DNA of 64,000 bases from Halomonas caseinilytica (GTDB taxonomy: Bacteria > Pseudomonadota > Gammaproteobacteria > Pseudomonadales > Halomonadaceae): positions 1-64,000 of the forward strand of contig NZ_BDEP01000006.1 in the NCBI RefSeq assembly GCF_001662305.1, read 5' to 3'. Positions 1 to 10,112 of the stretch are shown piece after piece (the first letter of the stretch is position 1; every line of letters begins with the position of its first letter). The notes beneath the pieces were generated by a model. It was given only the letters and a program-made list of their open reading frames with translations. It made no database searches and was not told the DNA's origin. A program made the translations under genes and the position numbers.

Positions 1-3
1 CGT

Positions 4-31
4 ATTCTACCGATTCGATGCCTGGCGTCAA
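4..31 (-). promoter_or_regulatory. Sigma70 promoter 3, minus strand, at window edge
   Basis: Reading leftwards: TTGACG (26-31), a 16-base spacer and TAGAAT (4-9), running straight into the window edge. Its TAGAATACG form resembles stable-RNA promoters; the transcript it drives is not in view. Confidence 0.6.
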
Positions 32-114
32 GCTCGATCTTCTCCGAGAGCGACGCACCTCATGGAGGCGACTTCGAATCGAGCCCTCAGCGGGCCCTGT
101 AGCGAGTGGCGAGC

Positions 115-142
115 ATTTTACCGAAATCGGCGTTCCTGTCAA
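115..142 (-). promoter_or_regulatory. Sigma70 promoter 2, minus strand
   Basis: Reading leftwards: a perfect -35 TTGACA (137-142), a 16-base spacer and TAAAAT (115-120), followed by a G+C-rich GCTCGCC discriminator. This is close to consensus and points out of the window. Confidence 0.65.
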
Positions 143-242
143 CCGGCGAATTCCGAAGCGATTCGAAAAACCCTAAGTAAAACAGGCGCTTCCACCACCC
201 TTCACCGCTTGCGACGTTGCCCGTCGCCGGCAGCGGATGCGT

Positions 243-271
243 ACTTTACGGATACAGCGCCGAGGACGCAA
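243..271 (-). promoter_or_regulatory. Promoter-like pair 1 (most upstream), minus strand
   Basis: Reading leftwards: TTGCGT (266-271), a 17-base spacer, then TAAAGT (243-248). It is the weakest of the three tandem matches, but has the same orientation and spacing as the next two. Confidence 0.45.
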
Positions 272-395
272 GCCCTGCAGACAAAAAATATAGCCCAGTC
301 GCAAGCATCCCGCCATGGGCACGTCGTGCCTGGCAGGATGCATCACGGCCAAATGGGCACCCGGCACCGCCATGCCGGCCAGGTGTGGCGGGCCT

Positions 396-1880
396 TCAGA
401 TCACGAACAGGTCGACGAACTTGTTGACCGGCGTCTCTTCGAGCCTCGGCTGATCCTTGCACAATGCCATGATCGCCTCGCACCGCCCTCCCGGAAAACG
501 GGTCGCCAGGTTGCGCTTGAACTTTTCTTCCAGCACCGGGATACCCTCGGCACGACGGCGACGATGGCCGATCGGGTATTCGACCTCGACCTTGTCGGTG
601 GCACTGCCATCCTTGAAGAACACCTGGATGGCATTGGCAATGGAGCGACGCTCGGGATCGTAATAGTCGCGGGAGTAGCGCTCGTCCTCGACGACTTCCA
701 TCTTCTCGCGCAACTCATCGATGATCGGATGGGCAGCGTGGAAGTCATCTTCATAGTGCTCGGCCACCAGGTTGCCGAAGATGAGCGGTACTGCCGTCAT
801 GTACTGCAGGCAGTGATCGCGATCGGCGGGGTTGGCAAGCTTGCCGGACTTGGAAATGATGCGAATCGCCGAGTCATGGGTCGTCAGCACGATCCGGTCA
901 ATGTCGTCCAGGCGGTCCTTGACCTGCGGATGCAGGGTCACGGCTGCCTCGCAGGCGGTCTGGGAATGGAACTCGGCAGGGAAGGAAATCTTGAACAACA
1001 CATTTTCCATGGTGTAGGTGCCAAACTCGCGCTGGAAGGTGAACTTGCGCTCTTCCAGAGGCTTGAGAGATAGATCCTTGTTGGAATGGCTGAAAGCCAC
1101 GTCGTAGAACCCCCATTGCGGCGCACTCAGCACGCCGGGGATGCCCATCTCGCCGCGCAGGGCGATATCGGCAAGCCGCACGCCCCGGGACGTCGCGTCC
1201 CCTGCTGCCCAACTCTTGCGGGACCCGGCATTGGGGGCATGACGATAGGTTCGCAGGCTCTGGCCGTCGGCCCAGGCATGCGACAGGGCAGACAACAGCT
1301 GCTCACGATCGGCCCCCATCATCTTGGCCGTCACGGCGGTGGTGGCCACCTTGACCAGCACCACGTGATCGAGCCCGACGCGGTTGAAAGAGTTGTCCAG
1401 CGCCAGGATGCCCTGAATCTCGTGCGCCATGATCATGGCCTCGAGCACATCACGCATGGTCAGCGGCGCTTCTCCCTCGGCGACACGCTTCTGTGACAGA
1501 TGATCAGCCACCGCCAGAATGCCGCCCAGGTTGTCGGAGGGATGCCCCCACTCGGCAGCCAGCCAGGTATCGTTGTAGTCCAGCCAGCGGATGATGGCCC
1601 CGATGTCCCAGGCGGCCTTGACCGGATCCAGCCGGAAGGAGGTGCCCGGCACACGAGCGCCGTGCGGTACAACCGTGCCTTCGACCAGTGGCCCGAGGTG
1701 CTTGGTGCATTCGGGAAAGCGAAGCGCCAGCAACCCACACCCCAGCGTATCCATCAGGCAATTGCGCGCGGTATCCAGCGCTTCGTCACTGTCGATGCGG
1801 TAGTCGAGCACGTAATCGGCGATCTTGCGCAGCTCAGCGTCATAGTCCGGACGGACATTGCTTTCGACGGTCTGGCTCAT
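396..1880 (-). CDS. prpD: 2-methylcitrate dehydratase PrpD
   Basis: Cytosolic enzyme of the methylcitrate cycle that dehydrates 2-methylcitrate on the route from propionyl-CoA to pyruvate plus succinate. The 494-aa product is the size of E. coli PrpD (483 aa) and shows the MmgE/PrpD fold signature, for example [18 protein letters not shown] near residue 100. A longer open frame exists, but MSQTVESNV at 1880 is preceded by GAGGAA at good spacing, so that start was chosen. It is the last gene of prpB-prpC-prpD, 100 bases after prpC. No acnD or prpF is present, consistent with the PrpD-type rather than AcnD-type dehydration route. Confidence 0.95.
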   Translation of the reverse strand: MSQTVESNVRPDYDAELRKIADYVLDYRIDSDEALDTARNCLMDTLGCGLLALRFPECTKHLGPLVEGTVVPHGARVPGTSFRLDPVKAAWDIGAIIRWLDYNDTWLAAEWGHPSDNLGGILAVADHLSQKRVAEGEAPLTMRDVLEAMIMAHEIQGILALDNSFNRVGLDHVVLVKVATTAVTAKMMGADREQLLSALSHAWADGQSLRTYRHAPNAGSRKSWAAGDATSRGVRLADIALRGEMGIPGVLSAPQWGFYDVAFSHSNKDLSLKPLEERKFTFQREFGTYTMENVLFKISFPAEFHSQTACEAAVTLHPQVKDRLDDIDRIVLTTHDSAIRIISKSGKLANPADRDHCLQYMTAVPLIFGNLVAEHYEDDFHAAHPIIDELREKMEVVEDERYSRDYYDPERRSIANAIQVFFKDGSATDKVEVEYPIGHRRRRAEGIPVLEEKFKRNLATRFPGGRCEAIMALCKDQPRLEETPVNKFVDLFVI

Positions 1881-1921
1881 TGGGACGGTTTCCTCATTGT
1901 GAAAGGGATCGGGGCAGGCCT

Positions 1922-1947
1922 CGCCACCGTCGAGACGCACGGTGGCG
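1922..1947 (-). other. Intergenic hairpin between prpC and prpD
   Basis: A perfect 9-bp stem (CGCCACCGT 1922-1930 with 1939-1947) and 8-base loop lie in the 100-base gap. There is no T run after it, so it is not a classical terminator. It might stabilise or tune the prpBC message relative to prpD. Confidence 0.4.
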
Positions 1948-1979
1948 ATAACCGGGTAGCCGCCAAAAAGGCGAAACGA

Positions 1980-3107
1980 TCAGTCGCGCTGCTCGATCGG
2001 CACCCACTCGCTCTTCTCGGGGCCGGTATAGTCGGCGCTTGGACGAATGATGCGATTGTTCTCGCGCTGCTCGAAGACATGGGCACACCAACCGGTGACC
2101 CGCGAGCAGACGAAGATCGGCGTGAACAGCTTGGTCGGGATGCCCATGAAGTGGTAGGCGCTGGCATGGAAGAAGTCGGCATTGCAGAACAACTTCTTCT
2201 CGCGCCACATGACGTCTTCGACGCGCTCGGATACCGGATAGAGAACGCTGTCGCCCACATCCTCGGCGAGCCGGCTCGACCAATGCTTGATGATGGCGTT
2301 GCGCGGATCGGACTCGCGATAGATGGCATGCCCGAAGCCCATGACCTTCTCCTTGCGCTCCAGCATGCCAAGCAGTTCACGCTCGGCCTCATCGGGCGAC
2401 TGCCAATTCTCGATCATCGCCATGGCCGCCTCGTTGGCGCCACCGTGAAGCGGACCACGCAATGAGCCGATGGCACCGGTCACGCAGGAATGCATGTCGG
2501 AAAGCGTCGAGGCGCAGACCCGAGCGGTAAAGGTGGAAGCGTTGAACTCATGCTCGGCATAGAGAATCAGCGAGACGTTCATGACCCGGGCGTGCAGTTC
2601 CGAGGCCGGCTCATCACGCAGCAGGTGCAGGAAGTGGCCCCCCACGGACTCGTCATCGGTCTCGGTGTCGATGCGCACGCCATCGTGAGAATAGCGATAC
2701 CAGTAGCAGATGATCGAGGGCAGCACGGCGAGCAGGCGATCGGCGGTGTCCTGCTCCTGCTCGAAACTCTCCTCGGTCTCCAGGTTGCCGAGCATGGACG
2801 CGCCGGTGCGCATCACGTCCATGGGATGGGCACTGGCCGGAATCTGCTCGAGCACTGTCTTGAGCGCGGCGGGCAGCCCTCTCAGGCCCTGAAGCTTGGC
2901 AACATAGGCATCGAGTTCGGCCTGATTGGGCAACTTGCCTTTCAACAGCAGGTAAGCCACTTCCTCGAAGCGCGCCTTGTCGGCCAGTTCCTTGATATCG
3001 AAACCGCGATAGGTCAAGCCGGAACCGGACTTGCCAACGGTGCATAGTGCCGTGGAGCCGGCGCTTTGGCCACGTAGACCGGCACCACCAATCGGTTTGT
3101 CTGCCAT
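1980..3107 (-). CDS. prpC: 2-methylcitrate synthase PrpC
   Basis: Condenses propionyl-CoA with oxaloacetate to 2-methylcitrate in the cytosol. The 375-aa product has the short citrate-synthase form typical of PrpC, including the LYAEHEFNASTFTARVCAST segment and the MGFGHAIYRESDPRN active-site region with its conserved His and nearby Asp. GAGGAGA sits just upstream of the ATG at 3107. It lies 38 bases downstream of prpB, so the two are cotranscribed. Confidence 0.95.
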   Translation of the reverse strand: MADKPIGGAGLRGQSAGSTALCTVGKSGSGLTYRGFDIKELADKARFEEVAYLLLKGKLPNQAELDAYVAKLQGLRGLPAALKTVLEQIPASAHPMDVMRTGASMLGNLETEESFEQEQDTADRLLAVLPSIICYWYRYSHDGVRIDTETDDESVGGHFLHLLRDEPASELHARVMNVSLILYAEHEFNASTFTARVCASTLSDMHSCVTGAIGSLRGPLHGGANEAAMAMIENWQSPDEAERELLGMLERKEKVMGFGHAIYRESDPRNAIIKHWSSRLAEDVGDSVLYPVSERVEDVMWREKKLFCNADFFHASAYHFMGIPTKLFTPIFVCSRVTGWCAHVFEQRENNRIIRPSADYTGPEKSEWVPIEQRD

Positions 3108-3145
3108 CTCGTGTCTCCTCGTGATGAACGGATTAGGCGAACGCC

Positions 3146-4036
3146 CTACTCGTTACCGTCGTTGCCGGTGAACAGGGCATCGAGCTTGCGTTCGAAATCG
3201 TGATAATTGAGGAAGTCGTAGAGTTCCTCCCGCGTCTGCATCTGGTCCACCACCTCACGCTGGTGACCGTTGTCGAGAATGCTCCGATACACGTTGAGCG
3301 CCGCGGCGTTCATGGCACGAAAGGCGGAAAGCGGATAAAGCACGATCCGGCAGCCCACCTCGGCCAGCTCCTGCTGCGAGAACAGCGGCGTCGCCCCGAA
3401 CTCGGTAATGTTGGCCAGGATCGGCGCATCGACGCACTCGCAGAAGGCGCGATAATCGTCCAGGGTATGCACCGCTTCAGCGAAGATGGCATCGGCACCG
3501 GCCTCGATGCAGGCGTTGGCACGCTCGATGGCCGCCTCCAGCCCCTCCTTCTGGAAGGCATCGGTGCGAGCGATCAGATAGAAGTCCGGATCCATCCGGG
3601 CATCCGCCGCCGCCTTGATGCGGTCGACCATCTCCTGTCGAGAGACAATGGCCTTGTTGGGGCGATGTCCGCAGCGCTTCTGGGCTACCTGGTCCTCGAG
3701 ATGCACGGCGGCCACACCGGCGCGTTGCATCTCCTTGACGGTACGCGAGATGTTGAAGGCCCCTCCCCAACCGGTATCGATATCCACCAGCAGAGGCAGA
3801 TCGGTGGCACCACAGATGCGATGCGCATCCTCGACCACATCATTCATGGTGGTCATGCCGAGATCGGGCAGGCCGAAGGAGGCATTGGCCACGCCGCCTC
3901 CGGACAGATAGACCGCCTGGTGACCGACCCGCTCGGCCATCATCGCCGTATAGGCATTGATGGTCCCGACGACGGGCAACGGCCGATTGGCGTCCAGGGC
4001 AGCACGGAAACGCGCACCGGGTGTGGGGTGTGTCAT
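3146..4036 (-). CDS. prpB: 2-methylisocitrate lyase PrpB
   Basis: Cleaves 2-methylisocitrate to pyruvate and succinate. The 296-aa product belongs to the isocitrate lyase/PEP mutase superfamily and shows the Mg-binding DIDTGWGG segment and the catalytic lyase loop QKRCGH, with the catalytic Cys. The start at 4036 (MTHPTPG) was chosen because GGAG lies six bases before it; the ATG four codons earlier has no such site. It is the first enzyme gene of the operon and begins directly after the stop of the GntR regulator. Confidence 0.95.
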   Translation of the reverse strand: MTHPTPGARFRAALDANRPLPVVGTINAYTAMMAERVGHQAVYLSGGGVANASFGLPDLGMTTMNDVVEDAHRICGATDLPLLVDIDTGWGGAFNISRTVKEMQRAGVAAVHLEDQVAQKRCGHRPNKAIVSRQEMVDRIKAAADARMDPDFYLIARTDAFQKEGLEAAIERANACIEAGADAIFAEAVHTLDDYRAFCECVDAPILANITEFGATPLFSQQELAEVGCRIVLYPLSAFRAMNAAALNVYRSILDNGHQREVVDQMQTREELYDFLNYHDFERKLDALFTGNDGNE

Positions 4037-4037
4037 G

Positions 4038-4778
4038 TCAATCTCCATTATGAGTCGGACGTGTCCTCTCGGACATTTCTCCGTCCTGATTCAAGGCAGC
4101 GGCGTAACGGTCGACGACGTTTTCCCGGGAGGCGCTGACGTGACGACGCATCAGCAATTCGGTAAGCTCGGCGTCTCCGGCCTCGATGGCATCGACGATG
4201 CGATGGTGTTCGACGAAGGCTCGCTGGGGCCGGGTGCCACTGGCGCTGAACTGGGTGCGATACATGCGGACCAGGTAATAGAGGTCATCGCACAACAGCC
4301 CCATCAGCATGCGGTTGTGGCTGCCCTGAACGATGCGGTAATGGAAGTCCAGGTCGCCTTCGCGCTGGTAATAGGCCTCCCCGCGACGCAGGTCCGATTG
4401 TCGCTCGTGCACGGCCAGCACCTCGCGAAGGCCGGCGATTTCCTCGGCATTCATGTGTTCGGCCGCCAGGCGTGCCGCCATGCTCTCCAGGGCCTCACGA
4501 ACATCGAAGAGCTCCAGCAGCTCCTTGATCGACAGCTTCACCACCCGGGCGCCGACATGCGGCACCCGTTCGATCAACCGGTGCGCCTCCAGACGCCGCA
4601 TGGCCTCTCTCAAGGGGCCGCGGGAAATCCCGTAGGCCTGCGACAGGCCGGGTTCGGTAATCTTGCTGCCCGGCGCCAGCTCACCCCGCACGATGGCATC
4701 CTGCAACTGTTGAAAGACCCGTTCCGCCAGGGTGCGGACTTCAGGCGTGGCGACCGTTCCGGGTAGGGCGTTGTTCAT
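4038..4778 (-). CDS. GntR-family (FCD) regulator of the methylcitrate operon
   Basis: Transcription regulator of 246 aa: an N-terminal GntR winged helix ([20 protein letters not shown] through [20 protein letters not shown]) and a C-terminal all-helical FCD ligand domain with its His/Asp metal-site pattern. It is the first gene of the transcript, and its stop adjoins the prpB start, so it probably senses 2-methylcitrate or a related intermediate and represses its own operon. This is inferred from position. Palindromic operator candidates lie at and upstream of the start. The start at 4778 gives a normal family length; the ATG eleven codons earlier would put the operator inside the gene. Confidence 0.85.
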   Translation of the reverse strand: MNNALPGTVATPEVRTLAERVFQQLQDAIVRGELAPGSKITEPGLSQAYGISRGPLREAMRRLEAHRLIERVPHVGARVVKLSIKELLELFDVREALESMAARLAAEHMNAEEIAGLREVLAVHERQSDLRRGEAYYQREGDLDFHYRIVQGSHNRMLMGLLCDDLYYLVRMYRTQFSASGTRPQRAFVEHHRIVDAIEAGDAELTELLMRRHVSASRENVVDRYAAALNQDGEMSERTRPTHNGD

Positions 4779-4782
4779 GGCA

Positions 4783-4794
4783 ATTGTCGACAAT
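4783..4794. promoter_or_regulatory. Operator candidate O1 for the GntR regulator
   Basis: Perfect 12-bp palindrome ATTGTCGACAAT ending four bases upstream of the regulator start codon. FadR/FCD-class GntR proteins bind short palindromes of this kind, and two variants recur within 120 bases upstream. Confidence 0.7.
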
Positions 4795-4869
4795 AAGGTG
4801 AATGAAAGCACTCTAGCCAGCCCCCATTATCGGGTCAACACGCCGCCAAATGGAATCCCCTCCCCCTTT

Positions 4870-4883
4870 GGTTGTAGACAACC
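4870..4883. promoter_or_regulatory. Operator candidate O2
   Basis: GGTTGT-AG-ACAACC: six-base inverted arms around two central bases. It shares the TTGT...ACAA core with O1 and sits in the regulator/pabB divergent region. Confidence 0.6.
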
Positions 4884-4900
4884 AAGCCGACCCTCGCAGA

Positions 4901-4912
4901 AATGTCGACAAT
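4901..4912. promoter_or_regulatory. Operator candidate O3
   Basis: AATGTCGACAAT matches O1 at 11 of 12 positions and keeps the TGTCGACA core. It lies about 110 bases before the pabB start, so it may also influence that gene. Confidence 0.6.
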
Positions 4913-5005
4913 GAATGCGTCGCGTTGATCCAGGCTGCCGGTTCGGCTGGGACAAATGCCGTCAAGGCGCCTAGAATATTGCGCCTGTTGAGGTAAGGCG
5001 CGCCC

Positions 5006-6364
5006 ATGACATCACCACTCGAAATCACCCCACTGCCGTACCGGACCTCGCCTCTGGAGACCTTTGCGGTCCTGCGTCATCGCCCAGGTGCCGTGCTGCT
5101 CGACAGCGGCCGTCCCGAAGCCCCTGGAGGGCGCTACGACATCCTGTCGAGTGACCCACTGGAAACGTTCGAGCTGTCGGGCAACAGTCCGGCCACCGCC
5201 CATGAACGGAGCGCCCCCTTCCAGGCCCAGAAGGCTCTGCTGGAACGGCTGCCTCACGTGGTTCCCGACAGCGACCTGCCCTTTCTCGGTGGCTTGATCG
5301 GCTACTGGAGTTACGACCTGGGACAGCAACTCGAACCGATCCCCGGCAACGCCACGACGGTGGCCAAGCTACCGGCCAGCCGCGTCGGCCTCTATGACTG
5401 GGCCATCATCCAGGATCATCAACGCCATGAGGCCTGGCTGGTGGCCAGCGCTCCGCGGCGCGCCCAGGTGCTGGCATGGTTGAACGCCTCCCCGCCCGCG
5501 AGCGAGACCTTCCGCCTGACCGGCCCCTTCCAGCCCGAACAAAGCCGCGATGACTATCTGGCGCGTTTCGATGCCGTGCAGCATTACATTCGCGCGGGCG
5601 ACTGCTACCAGATCAATCTCGCCCAGCGTTTCAGCGCCCCCTACAGCGGCGATCTGTGGCACGCCTATTGCCGTCTGAGGCGCGCCACGCCCACGCCTTT
5701 TGCCGGCTTCATCGCCTGGGGCGATCAGGGCATCCTCTCGCTCTCGCCGGAGCGTTTCCTGCATTGCGCCGATGGCCATGTGGAAACCCGGCCGATCAAG
5801 GGCACCCGTCCGCGCGGGCATACCGACGCCGAAGACCAGGCGCTCGCCGAGGCACTCACTTCCAGCGTCAAGGATCGTGCCGAGAACGTGATGATCGTCG
5901 ACCTGCTGCGCAACGACCTGGGACGGGTCTGCCGCCCCGGCAGCGTCCGGGTACCGCAGCTCTGCGCCCTGGAGAGCTATGCCAACGTTCATCATCTGGT
6001 CAGCGTGGTCACCGGCGAACTGGACGCGGCACACTCGCCGCTCGATCTTCTCGCCGCAGCCTTTCCGGGCGGCTCCATCACCGGCGCCCCCAAGGTGCGC
6101 GCCATGCAGATCATCGACGAGCTGGAGCCTTCCGAGCGCAGCGCCTACTGCGGCAGCCTGGGCTATGTCGACGTGCGGGGCCGCATGGATACCTCCATCG
6201 CCATTCGTACCGCCGTGGCCGACGCTGGGCGACTGCACCTCTGGGGCGGCGGTGGCCTGGTGGCGGACTCACGCGGCGATGAGGAGTACACCGAGACGCT
6301 CGACAAGATCCGTCACTTGATGCAATCCCTGGCAACATCGGAAGAACAACACCACCAGGAATAA
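5006..6364 (+). CDS. pabB: Aminodeoxychorismate synthase component I PabB
   Basis: Cytosolic enzyme that aminates chorismate, with a PabA glutaminase partner not in this window, to 4-amino-4-deoxychorismate for folate synthesis. The 452-aa product carries the anthranilate synthase/chorismate-binding domain: LSPERFL, then PIKGTRPRG with the Lys diagnostic of PabB over TrpE, and the C-terminal AFPGGSITGAPKVRAMQIID segment. GAGGTAAGG precedes the ATG. It is divergent from the prp regulator across a 227-base spacer and appears monocistronic. Confidence 0.93.
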   Translation: MTSPLEITPLPYRTSPLETFAVLRHRPGAVLLDSGRPEAPGGRYDILSSDPLETFELSGNSPATAHERSAPFQAQKALLERLPHVVPDSDLPFLGGLIGYWSYDLGQQLEPIPGNATTVAKLPASRVGLYDWAIIQDHQRHEAWLVASAPRRAQVLAWLNASPPASETFRLTGPFQPEQSRDDYLARFDAVQHYIRAGDCYQINLAQRFSAPYSGDLWHAYCRLRRATPTPFAGFIAWGDQGILSLSPERFLHCADGHVETRPIKGTRPRGHTDAEDQALAEALTSSVKDRAENVMIVDLLRNDLGRVCRPGSVRVPQLCALESYANVHHLVSVVTGELDAAHSPLDLLAAAFPGGSITGAPKVRAMQIIDELEPSERSAYCGSLGYVDVRGRMDTSIAIRTAVADAGRLHLWGGGGLVADSRGDEEYTETLDKIRHLMQSLATSEEQHHQE

Positions 6365-6483
6365 GAAAACACCACCCTTAAACCCCAAAGGAATAAACAT
6401 CCAATGAATCGGTATTGGGGAAGCCGGTTGCAGCTCTGCTAGTGTGGCATCCAGATTGAATGTCACCATCCGGGAGCTTCCCT

Positions 6484-7104
6484 ATGGAGCCGCAACTCGA
6501 CGTCATCAACCGTGATCTCGGCAACGACCCCGAGGCCTTGATTCGCTGGTCCCTTCAACAGGGCAGCCAGCCTATCTGCACCACCAACTTTCGCCCCTTC
6601 GAGGCGGTCATCCTGCACATGGTGGCGCGTCAACGGCCGGATATTCCCGTCGTGTGGATGGACCACGGTTACAACACCGAAGCGACCTATCGCTTCGCCG
6701 ATGCGCTCGTCAAGCGCCTCGGACTCAACCTGATCACCTATCTTCCGAAGCGCTCGCGGGCCCATCGCGAGGCGGTCGAGGGGCCGACGCCAGGCATCGA
6801 CGATCCGCGTCATGCAGCCTTCACCGAAGAGGTCAAGCTCGAGCCCTTCAATCGCGCCCTGCGCGAGATGGCGCCGGATGTCTGGTTCACTGCGCTGCGC
6901 GCCGAGGACACACCGGAACGCGCTCGCATGGCGCCGGTGACGCGCAATGCCGATGGCCTGCTCAAGATCGCCCCCTTGCTACACTGGACGGCACGCGACA
7001 TGTACCAGTACCTGCAGGCCCACGATCTGCCCAACGAATTCGACTACTTCGACCCCACCAAGGTCGAGGAAAAGCGCGAGTGCGGGCTGCACCTGCAGCA
7101 CTGA
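6484..7104 (+). CDS. cysH: Phosphoadenylyl-sulfate reductase CysH
   Basis: Reduces activated sulfate (PAPS or APS) to sulfite with thioredoxin in assimilatory sulfate reduction. The 206-aa product has the PP-loop nucleotide fold and ends in KRECGLHLQH, where the ECGxH Cys is the catalytic nucleophile. The extra Cys pairs that bind 4Fe-4S in APS reductases are absent, so a PAPS-type enzyme is indicated. The start at 6484 follows GGGAG at eight bases; an upstream ATG at 6460 has no ribosome site. It sits tail-to-tail with cysB, its expected activator, while cysDN lie at 31.9-34.5 kb. Confidence 0.9.
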   Translation: MEPQLDVINRDLGNDPEALIRWSLQQGSQPICTTNFRPFEAVILHMVARQRPDIPVVWMDHGYNTEATYRFADALVKRLGLNLITYLPKRSRAHREAVEGPTPGIDDPRHAAFTEEVKLEPFNRALREMAPDVWFTALRAEDTPERARMAPVTRNADGLLKIAPLLHWTARDMYQYLQAHDLPNEFDYFDPTKVEEKRECGLHLQH

Positions 7105-7118
7105 GTCGACCTGCCCCG

Positions 7119-7158
7119 AACGCCAGCGCCCGTCCATATGGACGGGCGCTGGCGTTTT
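7119..7158. terminator. Bidirectional terminator between cysH and cysB
   Basis: A perfect palindrome with two 19-base arms (7119-7137 and 7138-7156) is followed by TTTT on the plus strand. It separates the convergent cysH and cysB transcripts. Confidence 0.9.
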
Positions 7159-7187
7159 GACATGGCGACATCACGAATGGGGAAGTG

Positions 7188-8219
<1,032 letters not shown>

Positions 8220-8392
8220 TTATGATTACTTTATAGCATATCATTGTTGCCGTCACCTGAACGACCCGGCATGCCTCCCAAGTCGCACGCGGATTTGCCA
8301 GCATCCCGGTCGACCGCTACCATCGACCGACCAGCATGCTTGCATGCTCGATCTTCCGCGCGATACGCGCAACGTAGTAACTGGAGAATCCC

Positions 8393-8716
8393 ATGGCCAA
8401 TAACGTCGATGTCACCAACGCCAACTTCGAGCAGGAAGTCCTCAACGCCGAGACCCCGGTCCTGCTGAAGTTCTGGGCTCCCTGGTGTGGTCCCTGCAAG
8501 GTCATGGCACCGGTGGTCGACGAGGTCGCCGAGGAGCGCGAAGGCAACCTCAAGATCGTCAGCATCAATGTGGACGACGCGCCGGAAATCGCCGCCGAGC
8601 AGGGCGTACGAGGTGTCCCCACCGTGATGCTGTTCAAGTCCGGCGCCAAGGTCGCCTCTCTGGTCGGAGCTCAGTCCAAGTCACAGTTGATCCAGTTCAT
8701 CGACCAGAACGCCTGA
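8393..8716 (+). CDS. trxA: Thioredoxin TrxA
   Basis: Cytosolic dithiol oxidoreductase; electron donor to CysH, ribonucleotide reductase and others. The 107-aa product has the classic WCGPCK redox site near residue 32 and the cis-Pro of GVPTVMLF. GGAG precedes the ATG. It is divergent from cysB, so sulfate reduction genes and their electron donor are neighbours. A hairpin follows the gene, suggesting a single-gene transcript. Confidence 0.97.
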   Translation: MANNVDVTNANFEQEVLNAETPVLLKFWAPWCGPCKVMAPVVDEVAEEREGNLKIVSINVDDAPEIAAEQGVRGVPTVMLFKSGAKVASLVGAQSKSQLIQFIDQNA

Positions 8717-8743
8717 TCGACTCCGGGTCAGCTCAGCGACACG

Positions 8744-8776
8744 ACGCGCCCCGGGCCTGCCCTGGGGCGCGTTCGT
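8744..8776 (+). terminator. Terminator after trxA
   Basis: A nine-base stem ACGCGCCCC (8744-8752) pairs with 8764-8772, followed by TTCGTT. The T run is short, but the position fits the end of trxA and the convergent permease gene. Confidence 0.6.
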
Positions 8777-8788
8777 TGCATGTGACGC

Positions 8789-9916
8789 TCAAGCGCTCGT
8801 CTCTTCCCCTGTTTCGCCCTTGTCATCATTATCATCACGTCTGGAGGGCGGCTGGTCGGCCTTCTCGATAGGTGACGTGCCCGGCCCCAGCAAGTGGGCG
8901 ATCCAGCGCGTCTGCGGATGACTGTCCAGGGCGATCTTGAGGGTCATCGTCAACACGACCGACAAGAGCATGCCCACCACGCCGAACACCCAACCCCAGA
9001 CGACCAGTGACAGAAAGGCCACGAAGGTGGACAAGCCCAGCGCTCGCCCCATCACCCTGGGCTCGATGATATTGCCGAGCACGAAGTTGACGCCCAGGTA
9101 GGCACCACTGAGGATCAGCGCCTTGACGAGACCACCGTCAGGGGACACCAGCAACAACAGGACCGGCGGCACGGCAGCGATCGCCGAGCCGATGTTGGGA
9201 ATGTAGTTGAGCGCGAACGCCAGCACCGCCCAGAGCAACGGGAATTCCACGCCCACCAGTTGGCAGGCCACCCAGATCAAGGCGCCGGTCGCCAGGCTCA
9301 CCAGTGTCTTGACCGCCAGGTAACGTTTCAGGGTCATGCTGAATTCCTGAAAGCGACGCAGGCTCGGGGCGGGATTGGCGAGTGCGCGCGACAACTTGTC
9401 GCGGAAGTTCAGCGTCTCGAAGAGCAGGAACATGACCAGCAAGGCCACCACCACGCTCTGCATCATCAGGTTGCCCACCTGGCCGAGCAGCGCCGGAATC
9501 CAGTCGCCGAACCTGTCGGCATCGAACAGGCCGGACAGCCAGCCAGTGTCGATGGCCAGCCCCAGGTTGGCCAGCCCATCGAGAATGCCGAGATAGTACT
9601 GGTAGAGCTTTTCCTCGATGCCCGGCAGTTCCTCGACGAAGGTCCCGAAGCTGTTGACCAGCAGAATGCCCAGCAGCGAGATGAAGCCCCCGATCACCAC
9701 CAGGGTTAACCAGACCGACAACCGCCGGCTCAGGCCCAGGCGATGCAGCCACTGCACCGGGGCCGTGCAGACCACCGCGATGAACAGCGACAGCAGCAGG
9801 GGAACCAGCAACCCCGCCCCGACCCGCATGCCGGCGATGATGATGACCAGGGCGGCCAGCGCCAGCGTCAGATTGAGAGGAATGCTACGCTCGAAATCGT
9901 CATCGGGTCGCGCCAT
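8789..9916 (-). CDS. AI-2E family (PerM-like) inner-membrane transporter
   Basis: Polytopic membrane protein of about 375 aa with roughly seven or eight hydrophobic helices and the family hallmark FALNYIPNIGSAIA near residue 240, plus PRVMGRALGLS. Members of this family export AI-2 or exchange Na+/H+ in halophiles, but the substrate here cannot be read from sequence. The tail is a hydrophilic, Asp/Glu-rich cytosolic extension. Two ATGs compete: 9925 lies one base after GGAG, whereas 9916 has proper spacing and was chosen. Confidence 0.85.
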   Translation of the reverse strand: MARPDDDFERSIPLNLTLALAALVIIIAGMRVGAGLLVPLLLSLFIAVVCTAPVQWLHRLGLSRRLSVWLTLVVIGGFISLLGILLVNSFGTFVEELPGIEEKLYQYYLGILDGLANLGLAIDTGWLSGLFDADRFGDWIPALLGQVGNLMMQSVVVALLVMFLLFETLNFRDKLSRALANPAPSLRRFQEFSMTLKRYLAVKTLVSLATGALIWVACQLVGVEFPLLWAVLAFALNYIPNIGSAIAAVPPVLLLLVSPDGGLVKALILSGAYLGVNFVLGNIIEPRVMGRALGLSTFVAFLSLVVWGWVFGVVGMLLSVVLTMTLKIALDSHPQTRWIAHLLGPGTSPIEKADQPPSRRDDNDDKGETGEETSA

Positions 9917-10112
9917 GCCCGCCATACTCCACAGGTGATAGGAGTGCTCATGATGCCGCCTGCCTTGTCAGGGTACAAATGCGCCGACGCCAGGTTGCGG
10001 TCGTGGATCGTGCAGCAAATACGCAACTCGACATCGGCACTCAGACATCAGGGAACCCGACCCAGCTCCGTGAGTTCCAACCACAGACCTTAACCGCGAA
10101 AAGGAAAGCGCC

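Larger units (their letters stand above)
1..395. other. Gene-free left edge upstream of an off-window minus-strand transcript
   Basis: No convincing coding frame is present; short open frames here lack ribosome sites and family resemblance. On the minus strand the stretch carries three promoter-like -35/-10 pairs in tandem, all pointing off the left edge (listed separately). Multiple close promoters with G+C-rich discriminators are typical of rRNA or tRNA operons, so a stable-RNA operon is inferred beyond position 1. No clear intrinsic terminator for the prpD transcript is visible. Confidence 0.6.

Noticed and set aside
62-453. Short plus-strand frames at the left edge
   Set aside because: They lack ribosome sites and overlap the promoter cluster and the prpD end; no homology seen.
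6484-7104. APS reductase with 4Fe-4S cluster
   Set aside because: The two Cys pairs needed for the cluster are absent; only the catalytic ECGLH Cys remains.
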